The position numbers and the translations under genes were made by a program. From Pleurodeles waltl (taxonomy: Eukaryota; Chordata; Amphibia; Caudata; Salamandridae): 64,000 nt of DNA. The notes under the pieces were generated by a model that saw only the letters and a list, made by a program, of their open reading frames with translations, searched no databases and was not told the origin of the DNA. Shown here in pieces: positions 43,450 through 54,559 of the stretch. Every line of letters begins with the position of its first letter. The first letter of the stretch is position 1. The stretch is from assembly GCF_031143425.1 (NCBI RefSeq), contig NC_090440.1, positions 1,271,667,123 to 1,271,731,122 of the forward strand, read 5' to 3'.

Positions 43450-44551
43450 TCACTGGAAGTATTGCTGGATCACAGAGTTTCTGTTGTCTATGTCCTCTTC
43501 TTCTGTCTCCTCTTCTTCACTGTCCACAGGCTCCACATCTGCCACAAGACCTCCTTCTGGACCATCCTACTCCAGAAAAGGCACCTGTCGTCGCAAAGCC
43601 AAGTTGTGCAGCAAACAGCAGGCCATGATGATTTGGCACACTTTCTTTGGTGAGTAGTATAGGGAACCACCTGTCATATGGAGGCACATGAACCTGGCCT
43701 TCAGGAGGCCGAAGGTACTCTCTATAACCCTCCTAGTTCGCCCATGTGCCTCATTGTAGCATTCCTCGGACCTTGTCCTGGGATTCCTCACTGGGGTCAG
43801 TAGCCATGACAAGTTGAGGTAGCCAGAGTCACCTGCAAATGTCGAGGGACGACTGTTAGACACACACTTACCCGTTAGGGACAACCCCATACCCAGACAA
43901 CTATTCACACTGTATACGGTCCTTGTCCTCACCTAATAGCCACACACGTTGCCTCTGGAGTTGCCCCATTACATAAGGGATGCTGCTATTCCTCAGAAGG
44001 TAAGCGTCATGCACTGTGCCAGGAAATTTGGCATTCACATGGGAGATGTACTGGTCGGCCAAACACACCATCTGCACATTCATCGAATGGTAGCTCTTCC
44101 GGTTTCTGTACACCTGTTCACTCCTGCGGAGGGATACCAAGGCCACATGTGTCCCATCAATGACACCTATGATGTTGGGTATATGTCCCAGGGCATAGAA
44201 GTCACCTTTCACTGTAGGCAAATCCTCCACCTGAGGGAAAACGATGTAGCTGCGCATGTGTTTCAGCAGGGCAGACAACACTCTGGACAACACGTTTGAG
44301 AACATAGGCTGGGACATCCCTGATGCCATGGCCACTGTTTTTTTAAAAGACCCACTTGCCAGGAAATGGAGTACTGACAGGACTTGCCCTAGAGGGGGGA
44401 TTCCTGTGGGATGGCGGATAGCTGACATCAGGTCTGGCTCCAACTGGGCACACAGTTCCTGGATTTTGGCAAGTCTGTAGGTGACTATTACATGTTGTTC
44501 TTCCATTGTCGACAGGTCACCAGCGGTCTTTACACCGGAGGATGCCGCCAT
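43450..44551 (-). CDS. Harbinger transposase, HARBI1-like DDE enzyme, nearly intact
   Basis: Two exons on the minus strand: 44551-43933 and 43832-43450, with a 100-bp intron starting gtgagg and ending ttgcag; splicing joins W-L-L to G-D-S-G-Y in frame. The start MAASSGV is the first in-frame Met of the long frame. Domains: an N-terminal helical DNA-binding-like part (GQVLSVLHFLASGSFKKTVA, GMSQPMFSNVLSRV), then the DDE_Tnp_4 core with all three acidic residues: VIDGTHV (Asp), FPGTVHDAYLLRNS (Asp), and RVIESTFGLLKARF (Glu). A single nonsense TAG at 43567-43569 truncates the protein after PFLE, giving about 295 residues. Beyond it an acidic tail (DSEEEETEEEDIDNRNSVIQ) runs to TGA at 43450-43452. 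The enzyme would cut and insert Harbinger DNA together with a Myb-like partner. All catalytic residues survive the stop, so activity of the truncated form cannot be excluded. Confidence 0.9.
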
Positions 44552-45026
44552 CTCATCACCTGCCCCAGCGGACGTGCCCTATGGATGAGAACAGCGAGCA
44601 GAGGGTCAACCAACACTGAGGTACTAAAACAACAACTTTATTGCACACATTTGTCAATCCGCTATGTGCCTGTCTTGGTGTGTATGCAAGGCCTAGATAT
44701 GTGTGAACCATTTAAAAATAATGCCATGTGGCCCCCTGAAATGGCGGCTGCCTGACCTGTAATGTGGGACAAGGGGATATGAGGTAACTGCGCTGGCGTT
44801 GTACACTGTCGCGGTAGGCGGTCAAAGACCGTAGCGCAATCCTGCATTGGTTAACATTGGACCCTATGGGTCCCAGGAGCCAATGACGATGTATGCCGGC
44901 GGAGACGGTACGCACCGCCGTGGACGTGACCGCCATTTTCTCTCTGTTCACTCACTTGATACCTGATCTTCAACAGGAGAGGACCTACACTGCAAGTGCT
45001 GCTATGACCTCAGTCTGGAAGCGACG
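44552..45026. promoter_or_regulatory. Intergenic region between divergent transposase and Myb-like genes
   Basis: About 475 bp separates the two start codons, which point in opposite directions, so a shared or back-to-back promoter would lie here. The part near 44740-44940 is GC-richer and CpG-bearing, with catgtggccccctgaaatgg, gttgtacactgtcgcgg and accgccattttc. No clear TATA box was identified. Promoter function is inference from position. Confidence 0.4.
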
Positions 45027-47912
45027 ATGGCTCATGTGTCTGGGTAAAGGGCCCCTGCCTTCACATCGGAGGAGTTTGGGAAACTAGTGGATGGGGTCCT
45101 CCCCAGTACACGCTACTCTAAGGTCCTCCAGACAAACAGGTGAGTGCACTGTGAGCATGCTGTATGGGCAATGCCTGTTTGGAGTGGTGTGGATGGGAGA
45201 TGGGGGGGATGAGGTGTGCATGATCCGACGGTGAGTGTAAGTGCATCAGGGCAAGGGTGGGAACATGGGCCAATGGCTGTGACGGTCCAGACAAATAATG
45301 TGTGTACCTTTTCCCCTGTACTATTCCTGTAGGTCAGCGCCCACCAGAAGAAGGATATTTGGCGTGCCATCGCCAAGGATGTCTGGGCCCTGAGGGTCCA
45401 CCACAGACGGAGCACCCACTGCCGTAAAAGCTGGGAGGACATTCGCCGCTGGAGCAAGAAGATACCGGAGGCCCAGCTGTGGATGGCCTTCCAATGTGGG
45501 AGGGGTGCCCGTCGCACCATGACCCCCCTGATGTTCCAGATCCTGGTACATCGGAGGAGCTGTAGAAACTAGTGGATGGGGTCCTCCCCAGTAAACGCTA
45601 CTCTACGGTCCTCCAGACAAACAGGTGAGTACACTGTGAGCATGCTGTATGGGCAATGCCTATTTGGAGTGGTGTGGATGGGAGATAGGGGGGGATGAGG
45701 CATGCATGATCCAACGGTGAGTGTAAGTGTGTCAGGGCAAGGGTGGGAACGTGGGCCAATGACTGTGACGGTCCGGACGAATAATGTTGTACCTTTTCCC
45801 CTGTACTATTTCTGTAGGTCAGCACCCACCAGAAGAAGGATATTTGGCGTGCCATCGCCAAGGATGTCCGGACACCGGGGGTCCACCACAGACGGAGCAC
45901 CCACTTCAGTAAAAGATGGGAGGACATTCGGCCGCTGGAGCAAGAAGATGGCGGAGGCCCAGCTGGGGATGGCCCCCCAACGTGGGAGGGGTGCCCATCG
46001 CACCATGACCCCCCTGATGTTCCAGATCCTGGAGGTGGCGTATCCGGAGTTGGATGGGCGCTTGAGGGCATAACAGCAGCCACAAGGGGGTGAGTACAGT
46101 CACATCCATATGACTGCACGCATCGGAGGTGTCTGGCTGTGGTAGGTGGGCTGTGGGTTAACCTAGGCTAGGGCGAGCCTTGTAGGGAAGGACCCTTTGT
46201 GAGGCAGGCTAAGTGGCACCCCAACCCCACCAGTAGTAAGAGCCATCTACACCTAGTCAGGCTCCTGTGAATTCCATGTCCGCAGCAATCAGGCAAAGGC
46301 CTTGTAACCCATGTCTCTGTGAGGAATTAGGGAACTCTAAGTGCATGGCATTGTGCAGAGGGCTGCTGTGTCTGTAGTGTCCGCCAACGGTAGCGGTATT
46401 GCATGTACTCAACATGTCTTTCTACTTTCTTTCCCCCCCTTTTTGTGGTCTCCCTGTTCTTGTGTGCATTAGCATCATCAGGCAGAGGAGCTGTGCCACC
46501 GGAGCAGGAGGGAGCTGCATCCCACATGGCCCTGGAGTGCACCACTACAGAGTTAGCATTCACCAGTGGGACGGAGGGCGAGGGGAGCTCCACGGCAGGG
46601 ACTGGAGCGGAGACCAGCGACACTGACTCCTCCTCTGATGGGAGCTCCTTTGCGGTGGCGGGCCCCTCTGTGCCCCTGCATCTACAGGTACAGCTGCCAC
46701 CCCCCCTACCAGCACCGCCCTCCCAGCAGCCCCTCAGCGTGTGCCCCGTGGCTGCTCACCCAGGAGGGTGGGCATCTCCTTTGCCCCAGGCACCTCAGCC
46801 CCTGCCCCAGTCAGCCCTGCTGCCCTCAGTGAGGAGGCCATTGACCTCCTGAGATCCCTCACTGTTGGGCAGTCTACCATTCTGAATGCCATCCAGGGTG
46901 TAGAGAGGCAGTTGCATCAGACAAATACATACCTGGAGGGCATTCATTCTGGTCAGGCAGCCCAACAGCGAGCATTTCAGACTCTGGCCTTAGCACTGAT
47001 GGCACCCATTGTCCCTGTGTCCAACCTCCCTCTCCAACTTCCTCCACCCAGACTCAATCCCCTGTACCTCAGCCTATCCCAAGCACACCATCAGACCAGC
47101 ATACACACACCTCAACACACAAGGGTAGCTCTGCCAAACATAAGCACAACACATCCCACAGGCACTCACACATGCATCATACCCATGCACACATACCAAC
47201 ATCAACTGCCTCAACTGTGTCCCCCTCCTCCACGTCTCCCTCCTCCCACCCTGTCACGTCTCCACTCACACCTGCATGCACTACATCCTCAGCCACTACC
47301 TCCATCACAAGCGCGCCCATCACCGCACATCGCTCACGTGCAATCACCACCCCCAATACCATTCACACATCCCCTGTGTTCTCTACCAGTGTATCTGTGA
47401 GCCCTCCTCCCAAAGTACACAAATGCAGTCACACACCCACCCAACAGCCATCCACCTCACGACAGCCTCCAGTCCATGCACCTTCACCCAAAGTCAGCAA
47501 ACGAACACCTCCTACAACCACTACCTCTTCCTCCACTCCCAACCCCTCTCCATCTACCCATCCCACTGCGTCTAAAAAACCTTTCCTGTCAAACCTTCAC
47601 CTCTTCCCTTCACCTCCCCCACCCCTTTCATCCCCTAGGGCCCGCCTTTCCAGGTCCCAACCCAGCACCTCAGCCACCACATCACCAGGCACAGTGGTGC
47701 CAGCAGTAACCGGATTCTGGAGTGCGCCAAGCAGCAGGGCTGCCAGTGTCCCAAGGAGCAAGGCCAAGGGCATTCCCCCACCTCCAAAACAGAAGAAGTT
47801 GCCCACATCCTGGAGGGAGAAGGACAAAACACCTGCCACCAAGGGCTCAGCCAGGACAACAGTTGCAGTGGCAAGACAGCTGCGCCACCATCCAAGATGG
47901 GGAAGGGCCTGA
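45027..47912 (+). pseudogene. Myb/SANT-like Harbinger accessory protein B, with duplicated exons
   Basis: Exon 1 (45027-45139) starts MAHVSG, has a TAA at 45045-45047, then PAFTSEE and LVDGVLP, and a one-base deletion before the Q-Y-T-type segment. Donor gtgagt is at 45140 and acceptor ctgtag ends at 45332. Exon 2 (45333-45545) in the phase giving V-S-A-H-Q-K-K-D-I-W encodes a Myb-type helix, then RRSTHCRKSWEDIRRWSKK. This exon pair is repeated at 45549-46100, where the protein goes on to EVAYPELDGRLRA. After an intron, 46472-47912 encodes acidic Ser/Thr-rich sequence, a helical segment (AIDLLRSLTVGQSTILNAIQ), a long Ser/Thr/Pro-rich region and a basic end (PPKQKKLPTSWREKDKTPAT). Many Harbinger partners have this layout. 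Nonsense codons and frameshifts make it non-functional. Confidence 0.75.
45064..46034 (+). repeat. ~485-bp tandem duplication of exon 1 (part), intron and exon 2 of gene B
   Basis: Copy 1 is 45064-45548 and copy 2 is 45549-46034, both starting catcggaggag. Shared features are gtggatggggtcctccccag, the gtgag donor, atgctgtatgggcaatgcct in the intron, the acceptor and the exon 2 string gaagaaggatatttggc. Both copies carry the same missing C after gtcctcccc, so the frameshift came before the duplication. Confidence 0.9.
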
Positions 47913-47949
47913 AAAAGAAAGGCAAGTCAACATCGCTGCCAATCTGCAA

Positions 47950-48440
47950 GGTGGACAGACAGCCACCGGCACTGCCACATGCACCGCGGCCATGGGCACC
48001 GCCGCCAGCACCCAAGATACTGAGCCCTTCACCTGCACCGCAGGCCCCTCAGCAGCACCAAGATCAGTGAGCCAGCCACCAGCACCGCCGCTCAGGACAC
48101 CCCCGCCAGAACCACTGCTCAGGACACAGCCAACAGCACCACCAATCAGGACACCACCGCCAGCACTAAGGTCAGTGAGCCCCCCACCAGCACCGCCGCT
48201 CAGGATTCCGCCGCCAGCACCAAGGTGATGGAACCCCCCACCAGAACCGCTGCTCAGGACACCGCCACCAGCACCACCGCTCAGGACACCGCCGCCAGCA
48301 CCGCCACTCAGGACACCGCCGCCAGCACCAAGGTCAGTGAGCCCCCCACCAGCACCGCCGCTCACAACACCGCCGCCAGCACCGAGGTCAGTGAGTCCCC
48401 CACCAGCACCGCTGCCCAATGAGCGCTGCAAGCATCGCCG
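47950..48440 (+). repeat. GC-rich minisatellite encoding a Thr/Ala/Ser-rich tail
   Basis: Imperfect units of about 27-30 bp with accgccgccagcacc and ccgctcaggacaccg. In one frame they read repeats of AQDTAAST with interspersed KVSEPPTSTA; an example is open at 48225-48422. It follows gene B immediately and may be an expanded C-terminal tail of that protein, or simple expansion after it. The position corresponds to the minisatellites at 1-1718. Confidence 0.8.
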
Positions 48441-48599
48441 CAACTGAGCCCGCCGCCAGCACCGCCAGCGGCCACGCCACATCCTGAGCCAGTGGCACCA
48501 CCGCAGACATGTCTGCCATCCCCAGTGGTCATTCGTACGAGGCTAGTAGTCAGTTCCAGGGGCCTGGCCAGCTTGCATGTTGCACCACCGTCAGTGGAG

Positions 48600-48890
48600 T
48601 GTCACATCCACTACCTCAGTCCTTGGCAGGATGAAGCACTCTGGGCACAATGCCCCCTCCAGAACCAGTGGAGAGATACATCCACTATCTCAGTCCTTGG
48701 CAGGATGAAGCACTCTAGGCACAAAGCCCCCTCCAGAACCAGTGGAGTATCACATCCACTACCTCAGTCCTTGGCAGGATGAAGCACTCTGGGCACAAAG
48801 CCCCCTCCAGAACCAGTGGAGAAAGACATCCACTGCCTCTGGCCTTGGCAGGATGAAGCACTCTGGGCAGAAAGCCCCCTCCAGAACCAG
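48600..48890 (+). repeat. Four copies of a 74-bp repeat
   Basis: Units containing cagtccttggcaggatgaag and ccccctccagaaccagtgga begin near 48617, 48691, 48765 and 48839. No equivalent is seen in the copy at 1-2841. Confidence 0.9.
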
Positions 48891-48904
48891 TGGAGACTGT
48901 TATC

Positions 48905-49215
48905 CACTTGAGAGACTGTGGCTTTGCACTCCCCAGGATAAAGCAGTGGGCAAACCACCCACTGGAAAGACTTGAGAGACTGTGACTTTGCACTCCCCAG
49001 GATAAAGCAGTGGGCAAACCACCCACTGGAAAGACTTGAGAGACTGTGGCTTTGCACTCCCCAGGATAAAGCAGTGGGCAAACCACCCACTGGAAAGACT
49101 TGAGAGACTGTGGCTTTGCACTCCCCAGGATAAATCAGTAAGCAAACCACCCACTGGAAAGACTTGAGAGACTGTGGCTTTGCACTCCCCAGGATACATC
49201 AATGGGCATGGAGCC
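48905..49215 (+). repeat. Five copies of a 64-bp repeat
   Basis: Units begin gagagactgtggctttgcac at about 48910 and every 64 bp after. Homologous to 1775-1962. Confidence 0.92.
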
Positions 49216-50012
49216 CCATCATGGAGCTGGCGTTGTGCACTCATCCGGCTGAGGTTCCCCCACTTCCATTCCCCCTGAGGTGCCTGTGTTTTTTTTCCGA
49301 TCTGCATTGTTCTCTCCGTTTCGATCGGGTATCTTGTGTGGGCCTCGCCCATGCACTTTTGGCCCAGTGGTCCACGGACTATATTGGTGCAGTACCTGGA
49401 CTTTAATTCTTGGTGTACATATTTGTTTATTGTGTATATAAATTTTTGATTAATGGATTTTACATGATTACAATCGTTCAACTCATTTCCTTTTGTGCTT
49501 GCGTTCTTCCAGGGGGGTGTAAATGTAATGTTTCAGTATATTTTGGTGTGTGTGTTGTTGTGGGTGAGGGTGGGGGTGGAGATGGGGGTGGGGGTTGGTG
49601 TGTCACTCTCTTTTCCCTCCCCTGTGTCGTAAGTGCAGTACTCACTGTGGTCGTCGCCGCCGTTGGTCGTGCTCCTGGTAGAGGAGCAGGAAGACAATTG
49701 CAGGGAGTATTTGGAGTTCAGGCTCCATGGCGTACTGGTTCCTCGTGGAACGTGTAGAGGTGAGTGTTTCCCCTTCCAAGTCCTGTTTCCACCGTGTTTT
49801 TGTTAGCGTTGAATCCGACCCGGAAAAGGTGGCGGATCGGCCTGTCATAATAGTGTGGGCGGTACATTGTCTTCCGCCTATCTGTTGGCGGTGACCGCCG
49901 TGCTGTTTGTTTGTACCGCCGTGGCGGAAACCGCCAACATAGACAGCCACTTTAACACTCCAACCGCCACGGCGGTACAAACAAACAGCACGCCAGGGTT
50001 GCAATGAGGGCC
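49216..50012 (+). mobile_element. Right-hand end of the Harbinger element at 41580-50012
   Basis: Same order as 1963-2841: ccccctgaggtgcctgtg, an AT-rich spacer, a GT-rich stretch (49540-49600), agtgcagtactcact, the aaaaggtggcgga segment and a GC-rich inverted-repeat end finishing gcaatgagggcc before tat. The terminal string matches the ends of the MITE at 8093-9096 (aatgagggcc). The left end of this element could not be located. Confidence 0.7.
49899..49992. repeat. Perfect 29-bp inverted repeat with 36-bp loop
   Basis: Left arm 49899-49927 starts cgtgctgtttgtttgtaccg and right arm 49964-49992 is its exact reverse complement. The loop contains ccactttaacactcc. In the related end at 2677-2760 the right arm is absent and the loop sequence is in the opposite orientation. 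Confidence 0.92.
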
Positions 50013-50034
50013 TATGACTGTTTGAACACTCTTC

Positions 50035-50512
50035 GGGGCATATTTTAGAAAAGTGTTGCTGTCACTTTTCTTGTGCCCATTAGCTCTCCGCTAACACCAC
50101 AATGTGTGCACCATATTTAAAATACGACACACCTTGGCAGTAGTTAGTGAACTAACGTCAGAACTTTTTACAATAATCCAGCGCTTTGAAGGTTAGCGTA
50201 AAAAATGTTGACACTAATCCTACAAAGCATCCAGAGGCCCATTGTAACCAATGTTCTGATCAGGCGTTAAAAGTGCTGAAAAAAATGACACAAAGAAATC
50301 TGTTAGATTTCTTTGCGCCATTTTTCTGGCCCCCTTAACAACAGAACGCCCCCTTTGCATACATTACGCCTGGCTCAGGCATGATGTAGCGCAAAGGGTT
50401 ACAAAGTGGTTCAATGCATGCATTGTGCCACTTTGTAAATATGGCACATTAGCATAAACAAATGACGCTAGAGAGGCGTTAGAATGTCACAAGGGGCTCT
50501 TAAATATGCCCC
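50035..50512. mobile_element. Small MITE with ggggcatattt ends (478 bp)
   Basis: Ends are ggggcatattt at the left and aaatatgcccc at the right. No coding sequence. The interior has further foldbacks (for example agcgcaaag and ctttgcgcc). The flanks are ttc and ttg, so a clean target duplication is not visible. Located 22 bp after the Harbinger end. Confidence 0.6.
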
Positions 50513-51013
50513 TTGATATGTTTGGGCGACCCTTCTAGTTTATTTCTCTTATTACCCCTCCTTGGCTGTCTTGTTTTGGGAATGGTGTTAGCCAGCCGGC
50601 ACGGCAACTCTGATGGTGGGGTGGTGAAAGTGGTATTCTATTGAAATTAGCATGGCAGATCTAAAATAGGGTGCTAAATGGCAGCATTTTCATTTTTGGA
50701 AGCAGTTACAGGAAGATGTTAAAGAGAAATGCTTTAGTTATATGCAGGCCGACTGGAATCATGTGTCAGGAAAAGACCAAATTATGAGGCAGGATTGACC
50801 AATTTATGTGGCAAGAAAAGTCCATTTATCAATTTACAATGCCAATAGCTCTAACTCAAGCAAATGTGAGACCCATTGCATTTCAAATGCTTGTTTATTT
50901 TTGCAGTCACTGGAAGGAAGTCCTCTGAGATGTTCATTGCAGTCTGAAAAGAAAATGACAACATTTTATTGAATTCAATAACTGCATTTTACCTATGAAG
51001 ATGTGATCTATCA
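50513..51013. other. Unassigned DNA
   Basis: No open frame or repeat recognised. It may be the 3' part of the decayed minus-strand LINE that follows. Confidence 0.35.
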
Positions 51014-54000
51014 TCTATCCAGACTGGGCCAGGGATAGAAACTTTAGACAGGGTTTTTTTTTGCACAATTTTGTGTCACAAACAGAGACCCGAACAGTTT
51101 GAAATTTTTGGTTGCAGCCACCTGCTTTAAAGCAGTTCAATTTTTGTCTCCTATTTTTCATTTTATGGAGATGCGGATCATTTTTTAAGAAGCACTGGAT
51201 TTCTTTCTTTCTCCTAGGGTAATATTTTGCAAATTTGAGATGAGTGAGATAGTTTATGTCTACAGAACGTTTCTTAATAATGGAATTCATGTGAATGGAT
51301 TTCTTCATTTTCACCTAAATATTATGTTATTTACTACCTCTGTTATTAGAGTTTTGTATTGACTAATTGTGTTTGCCAATAGCGTGATCCATTGTGAAAG
51401 AATACTTACATTTAGATAATTAATCCTCCTAGAATCCCAGTGAAGCTTAACTTGCCTCGTGTCAACGGCTGCTTTACTACTGCCAAGATTCAAGGAGTGT
51501 TTTGTTGTTTCTTGTAGCCCTAAGTCAATATCATATCAAGAGTGGCATGATCCCTCCCTAGGTGGGGAAGAGCTTCCACTGCAAGAAATGATGAGTATAT
51601 GCATGAGTAGAGATTATATAATCAATGATGGAAGTACCAAACTTTCCTCTTCATGGGGGGGAGCCGCTAACAAATCCGGATCCACCCTCCTGTTCATTAC
51701 TACTGCATTTATTCTGGAGCAAGATTTGGGAAAGAGTCTCCAACACGTGTCTGCTCTAATTTTCAGGGTAAAGGAGGCCTCAGGAATAATCCAGTCTCTC
51801 TCCAGGTCTTCATTCTTAATTTGATTTAGTAATGTGCTTGAGATTGTCGTGTTAAAGCCCTCCCCCCCCAACAAGAGTGTGTTGCAATATTTTCCTCCAC
51901 TTGACATAGAGTCTACCAATTAAAAAAATGATCTCAAAATTATATATTTTTTTTTACCAGGTGGGGAAACATTGAAAAGAAGAAAGGAATTACATTGCTT
52001 ACGTGCAGATTAAGGGAGAGCTATTTAAATACCTTGTAAGTTGTTGGATAGTAAAATCTCCTTTTTCTTGCCCTTTTGAGATGGATTCAGCAGGACAGTC
52101 TAATAGAATATATGGATCTAATATGAATTTTTTGCAAGCCAGGTTTCTTGAATACAGATGAATGAAGGGTTCAGGTCGAGAAGAGAGGGATTTTTTTCCG
52201 TCAGAGCAGCTAGCCATGTTCAAGGTTATTGTTTTAACACTATTGCTAAAATGAAAGCTTGGAAATGTTCTCTATTTTGTTTTTGTTGCACTGGTGAGTC
52301 AGGACCAAGAAATCCCTTGATTCAGTTTGAACTAATGTGTAGGGTTACAGAATCTGAGTAAACCTTAGGATAGGAGCACTTCCATGGAATTGGTGAAAAG
52401 GCCTGCTTAGGAAGTTCACTGTTGGTGATGAACCAATGAGAATTGTTTAAGATAAAATAAGAAATGCATCGGACATTGTAACCATTATTATGTAAATAAT
52501 CATTTTCTCTTAAAATGATCAAGGGGGATGACTACAACTGAGCATGTGAAATGGAGAGGTCTTGTTTTTCTGGGAAGTAAACTAATTTTAGTTCTGCAGA
52601 AGAAAATGATTGGAGATGGGGTATATGTAAAAGACTTAATAGCCCTTGTCTATTTAAAGAGCTATGACCAACTGGGAAAATGTCTCTTATCTCAATTATT
52701 AATGAACACAGAGGAGGAAGAGCTTCTTCTGTTCCTGTGCTTCTTAGAATGAATGGCAGCGATGGGAACTTCCGAGGAAGATGCAGCTTCCTCAGAGATG
52801 TGAAGATTAGCTCTAAATTCTGAGGCTTGAGGGTTTAAGGGTCGGTTAGTGATAATTATCGTGGCTAAAGAGGGGAACTGGGGGGATTCTGAGGTTTGGT
52901 CTGGACTTCTTTTTGGAATGACACTACTTCCACTGTTTCCATCTTTATCTTCAGTTAAGTTGAATCTTATCAATTTTGGGCTTCTTCTAGTAATTATGGC
53001 CCAGATTTATACTTTCTGATGCAAACCATCGTCGGGGCTGGTTTGCGTAAAAAAATGTACTGCCGGCTAATGCCATTCCAGCGCGCCAGGCGGGATCCTT
53101 ATTTATGGATTGACGTTAGCCGGCACTGCGGGCTGGTCAAGTTAAAAATTTTTTACTCTAACCAGGCAGCACCGGTATTGGGAAAAATGGGGGTTGTGCG
53201 TCAAATAATGGTGCAAGTCAGGTTAGAGTAAAAAATCATGGCTCTAACCGGACTTGCGCCATTTTTCGATGCACAACCACCATTGAAATGACTCCTGTTT
53301 TAGCAAAGGCAGGAGTCATGCCCCCCTGCCCAATGACCATGCCCAGGGGACTTCTGTACCCTGGGCATGGCCATTGGGCACAGTGACATGCATGGGGCCC
53401 AAGTGAGGCCCCCGATGCCACTTAAAAAAATAAAAAAATACTTACCTCTACTTACCTGGGATGGGTCCCCCGATCCTTGGGTGTCCTCCGGGGGTGAGTG
53501 GGGGGGCCGGGGGTGTCTCTGGGGGCAGGGAAGGGCACCTGTGGATAGCTCGGAGACCATGGAAATGAGCCCACAGGTCCCTTGACGCCTGCCCTCACTC
53601 ACTCGTTAAAAAACATCGCACATCAGGCTGGGCGCCGTTTTTTAAGGCCCGCCCCCTTCTGTGCATCAAAATGACTTGGGAGTATAAATAAGGCGCACAG
53701 GCCTTAGAGTCATTTTTTGAACGGGAACACCTACTTGCATGTCATTAACGCAAGGCAGTTTCCCGCATCCAGAAAATGACGCACATGGAGGAATTTTGAC
53801 ATTCGCTGGGGCGGGCGTCATAGTATAAATATGGTGTGAGGCTTGCACCGAATTTGCGTCAAAGTTTTTGACGCAAATTCGGCGCAAACAGAGTATAAAT
53901 ATGCCCCTATGTATTTTGTTTTTTTTCCATTCTTTTTCGTATTCTTTTAGAAGACCACTCATTAACTAACGTTTTTGTTGGGATTCTCCCTATTTCCAGC

Positions 54001-54433
54001 CTATCAGCTCAACTAACCATTGATGAAAAATGCTTCTTGAAAATGGAAAAATATGGGGAAGTGCTTGTAGAGTGAAAGGATGATTGAGAACCTGGGGCTA
54101 TTCCAAAACAACTTTTGCAGAGAAAAAAACAGTGCCTCGACCATTAGCATCTTTCTTATTTTTGACCCTCATTAGTGCTTTTCAAGCTGGGGTGGCCCAT
54201 GATCTTCTCTGTATTAAGTCCTTATCGTGAGTGGTATTTACCTCTCTGTGGCACCTCGTATGACTCCTAGAGCCCATTTCCTCGATGTTCTTGAGGGGTG
54301 AGGAGGCCCTTCTTGTGAAGTGAGAGAATTTAAGATTTGTTTCCAGAAGATGATCTGAGTTAATTGTAGTAATTTCTAAAAGCTGCATCATTGACCCAAA
54401 TTTATTGAGGGTATGAAAAGCATTAGAAAACAA
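51014..54433 (-). pseudogene. Decayed LINE on the minus strand (ORF1-like and endonuclease pieces)
   Basis: Minus-strand fragments in order: 54433-54182 (helical, charged), 52973-52692 (Ser-rich, with SKKHRNRRSSSSS), then near 52160-52050 a segment reading FIHL, a W-L-A codon set and KKFILDPYILLDCP, which resembles the Q-E-T-W-L-A motif region of an APE endonuclease. Further down, 51919-51614 and 51493-51015 are open but not recognised. No RT motif is found. A MITE at 52998-53907 splits the ORF1-like part. The call rests mainly on the endonuclease-like motif and the order of pieces, and is tentative. Confidence 0.4.
52998..53907. mobile_element. MITE with ggcc/gcccc ends flanked by tat (910 bp)
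   Basis: Left end ggcccagatttatact and right end agtataaatatgcccc form an imperfect terminal inverted repeat, flanked by tat at 52995-52997 and 53908-53910. Inside are more foldbacks: ttaacgcaaggca-type ends, a 53300-53390 inverted repeat with ccctgggcatggccattggg, and tttgcgtcaaagtttttgacgcaaa near 53853. No coding content. Confidence 0.75.
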
Positions 54434-54559
54434 AGTATTAGAAAAAAAAGCACATCATTTCGTCAGAGGAGGGGTGCTGACAGGAAGTATTTAGAGGGAA
54501 ATCAGGGTACTATTAAATAATTTTAGAGTTTCATTTCGGGCTTAATTTGTAGAAGTATT
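54434..54559. other. Junction between decayed LINE and gypsy noncoding DNA
   Basis: Short AT-rich stretch without features. Confidence 0.3.
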
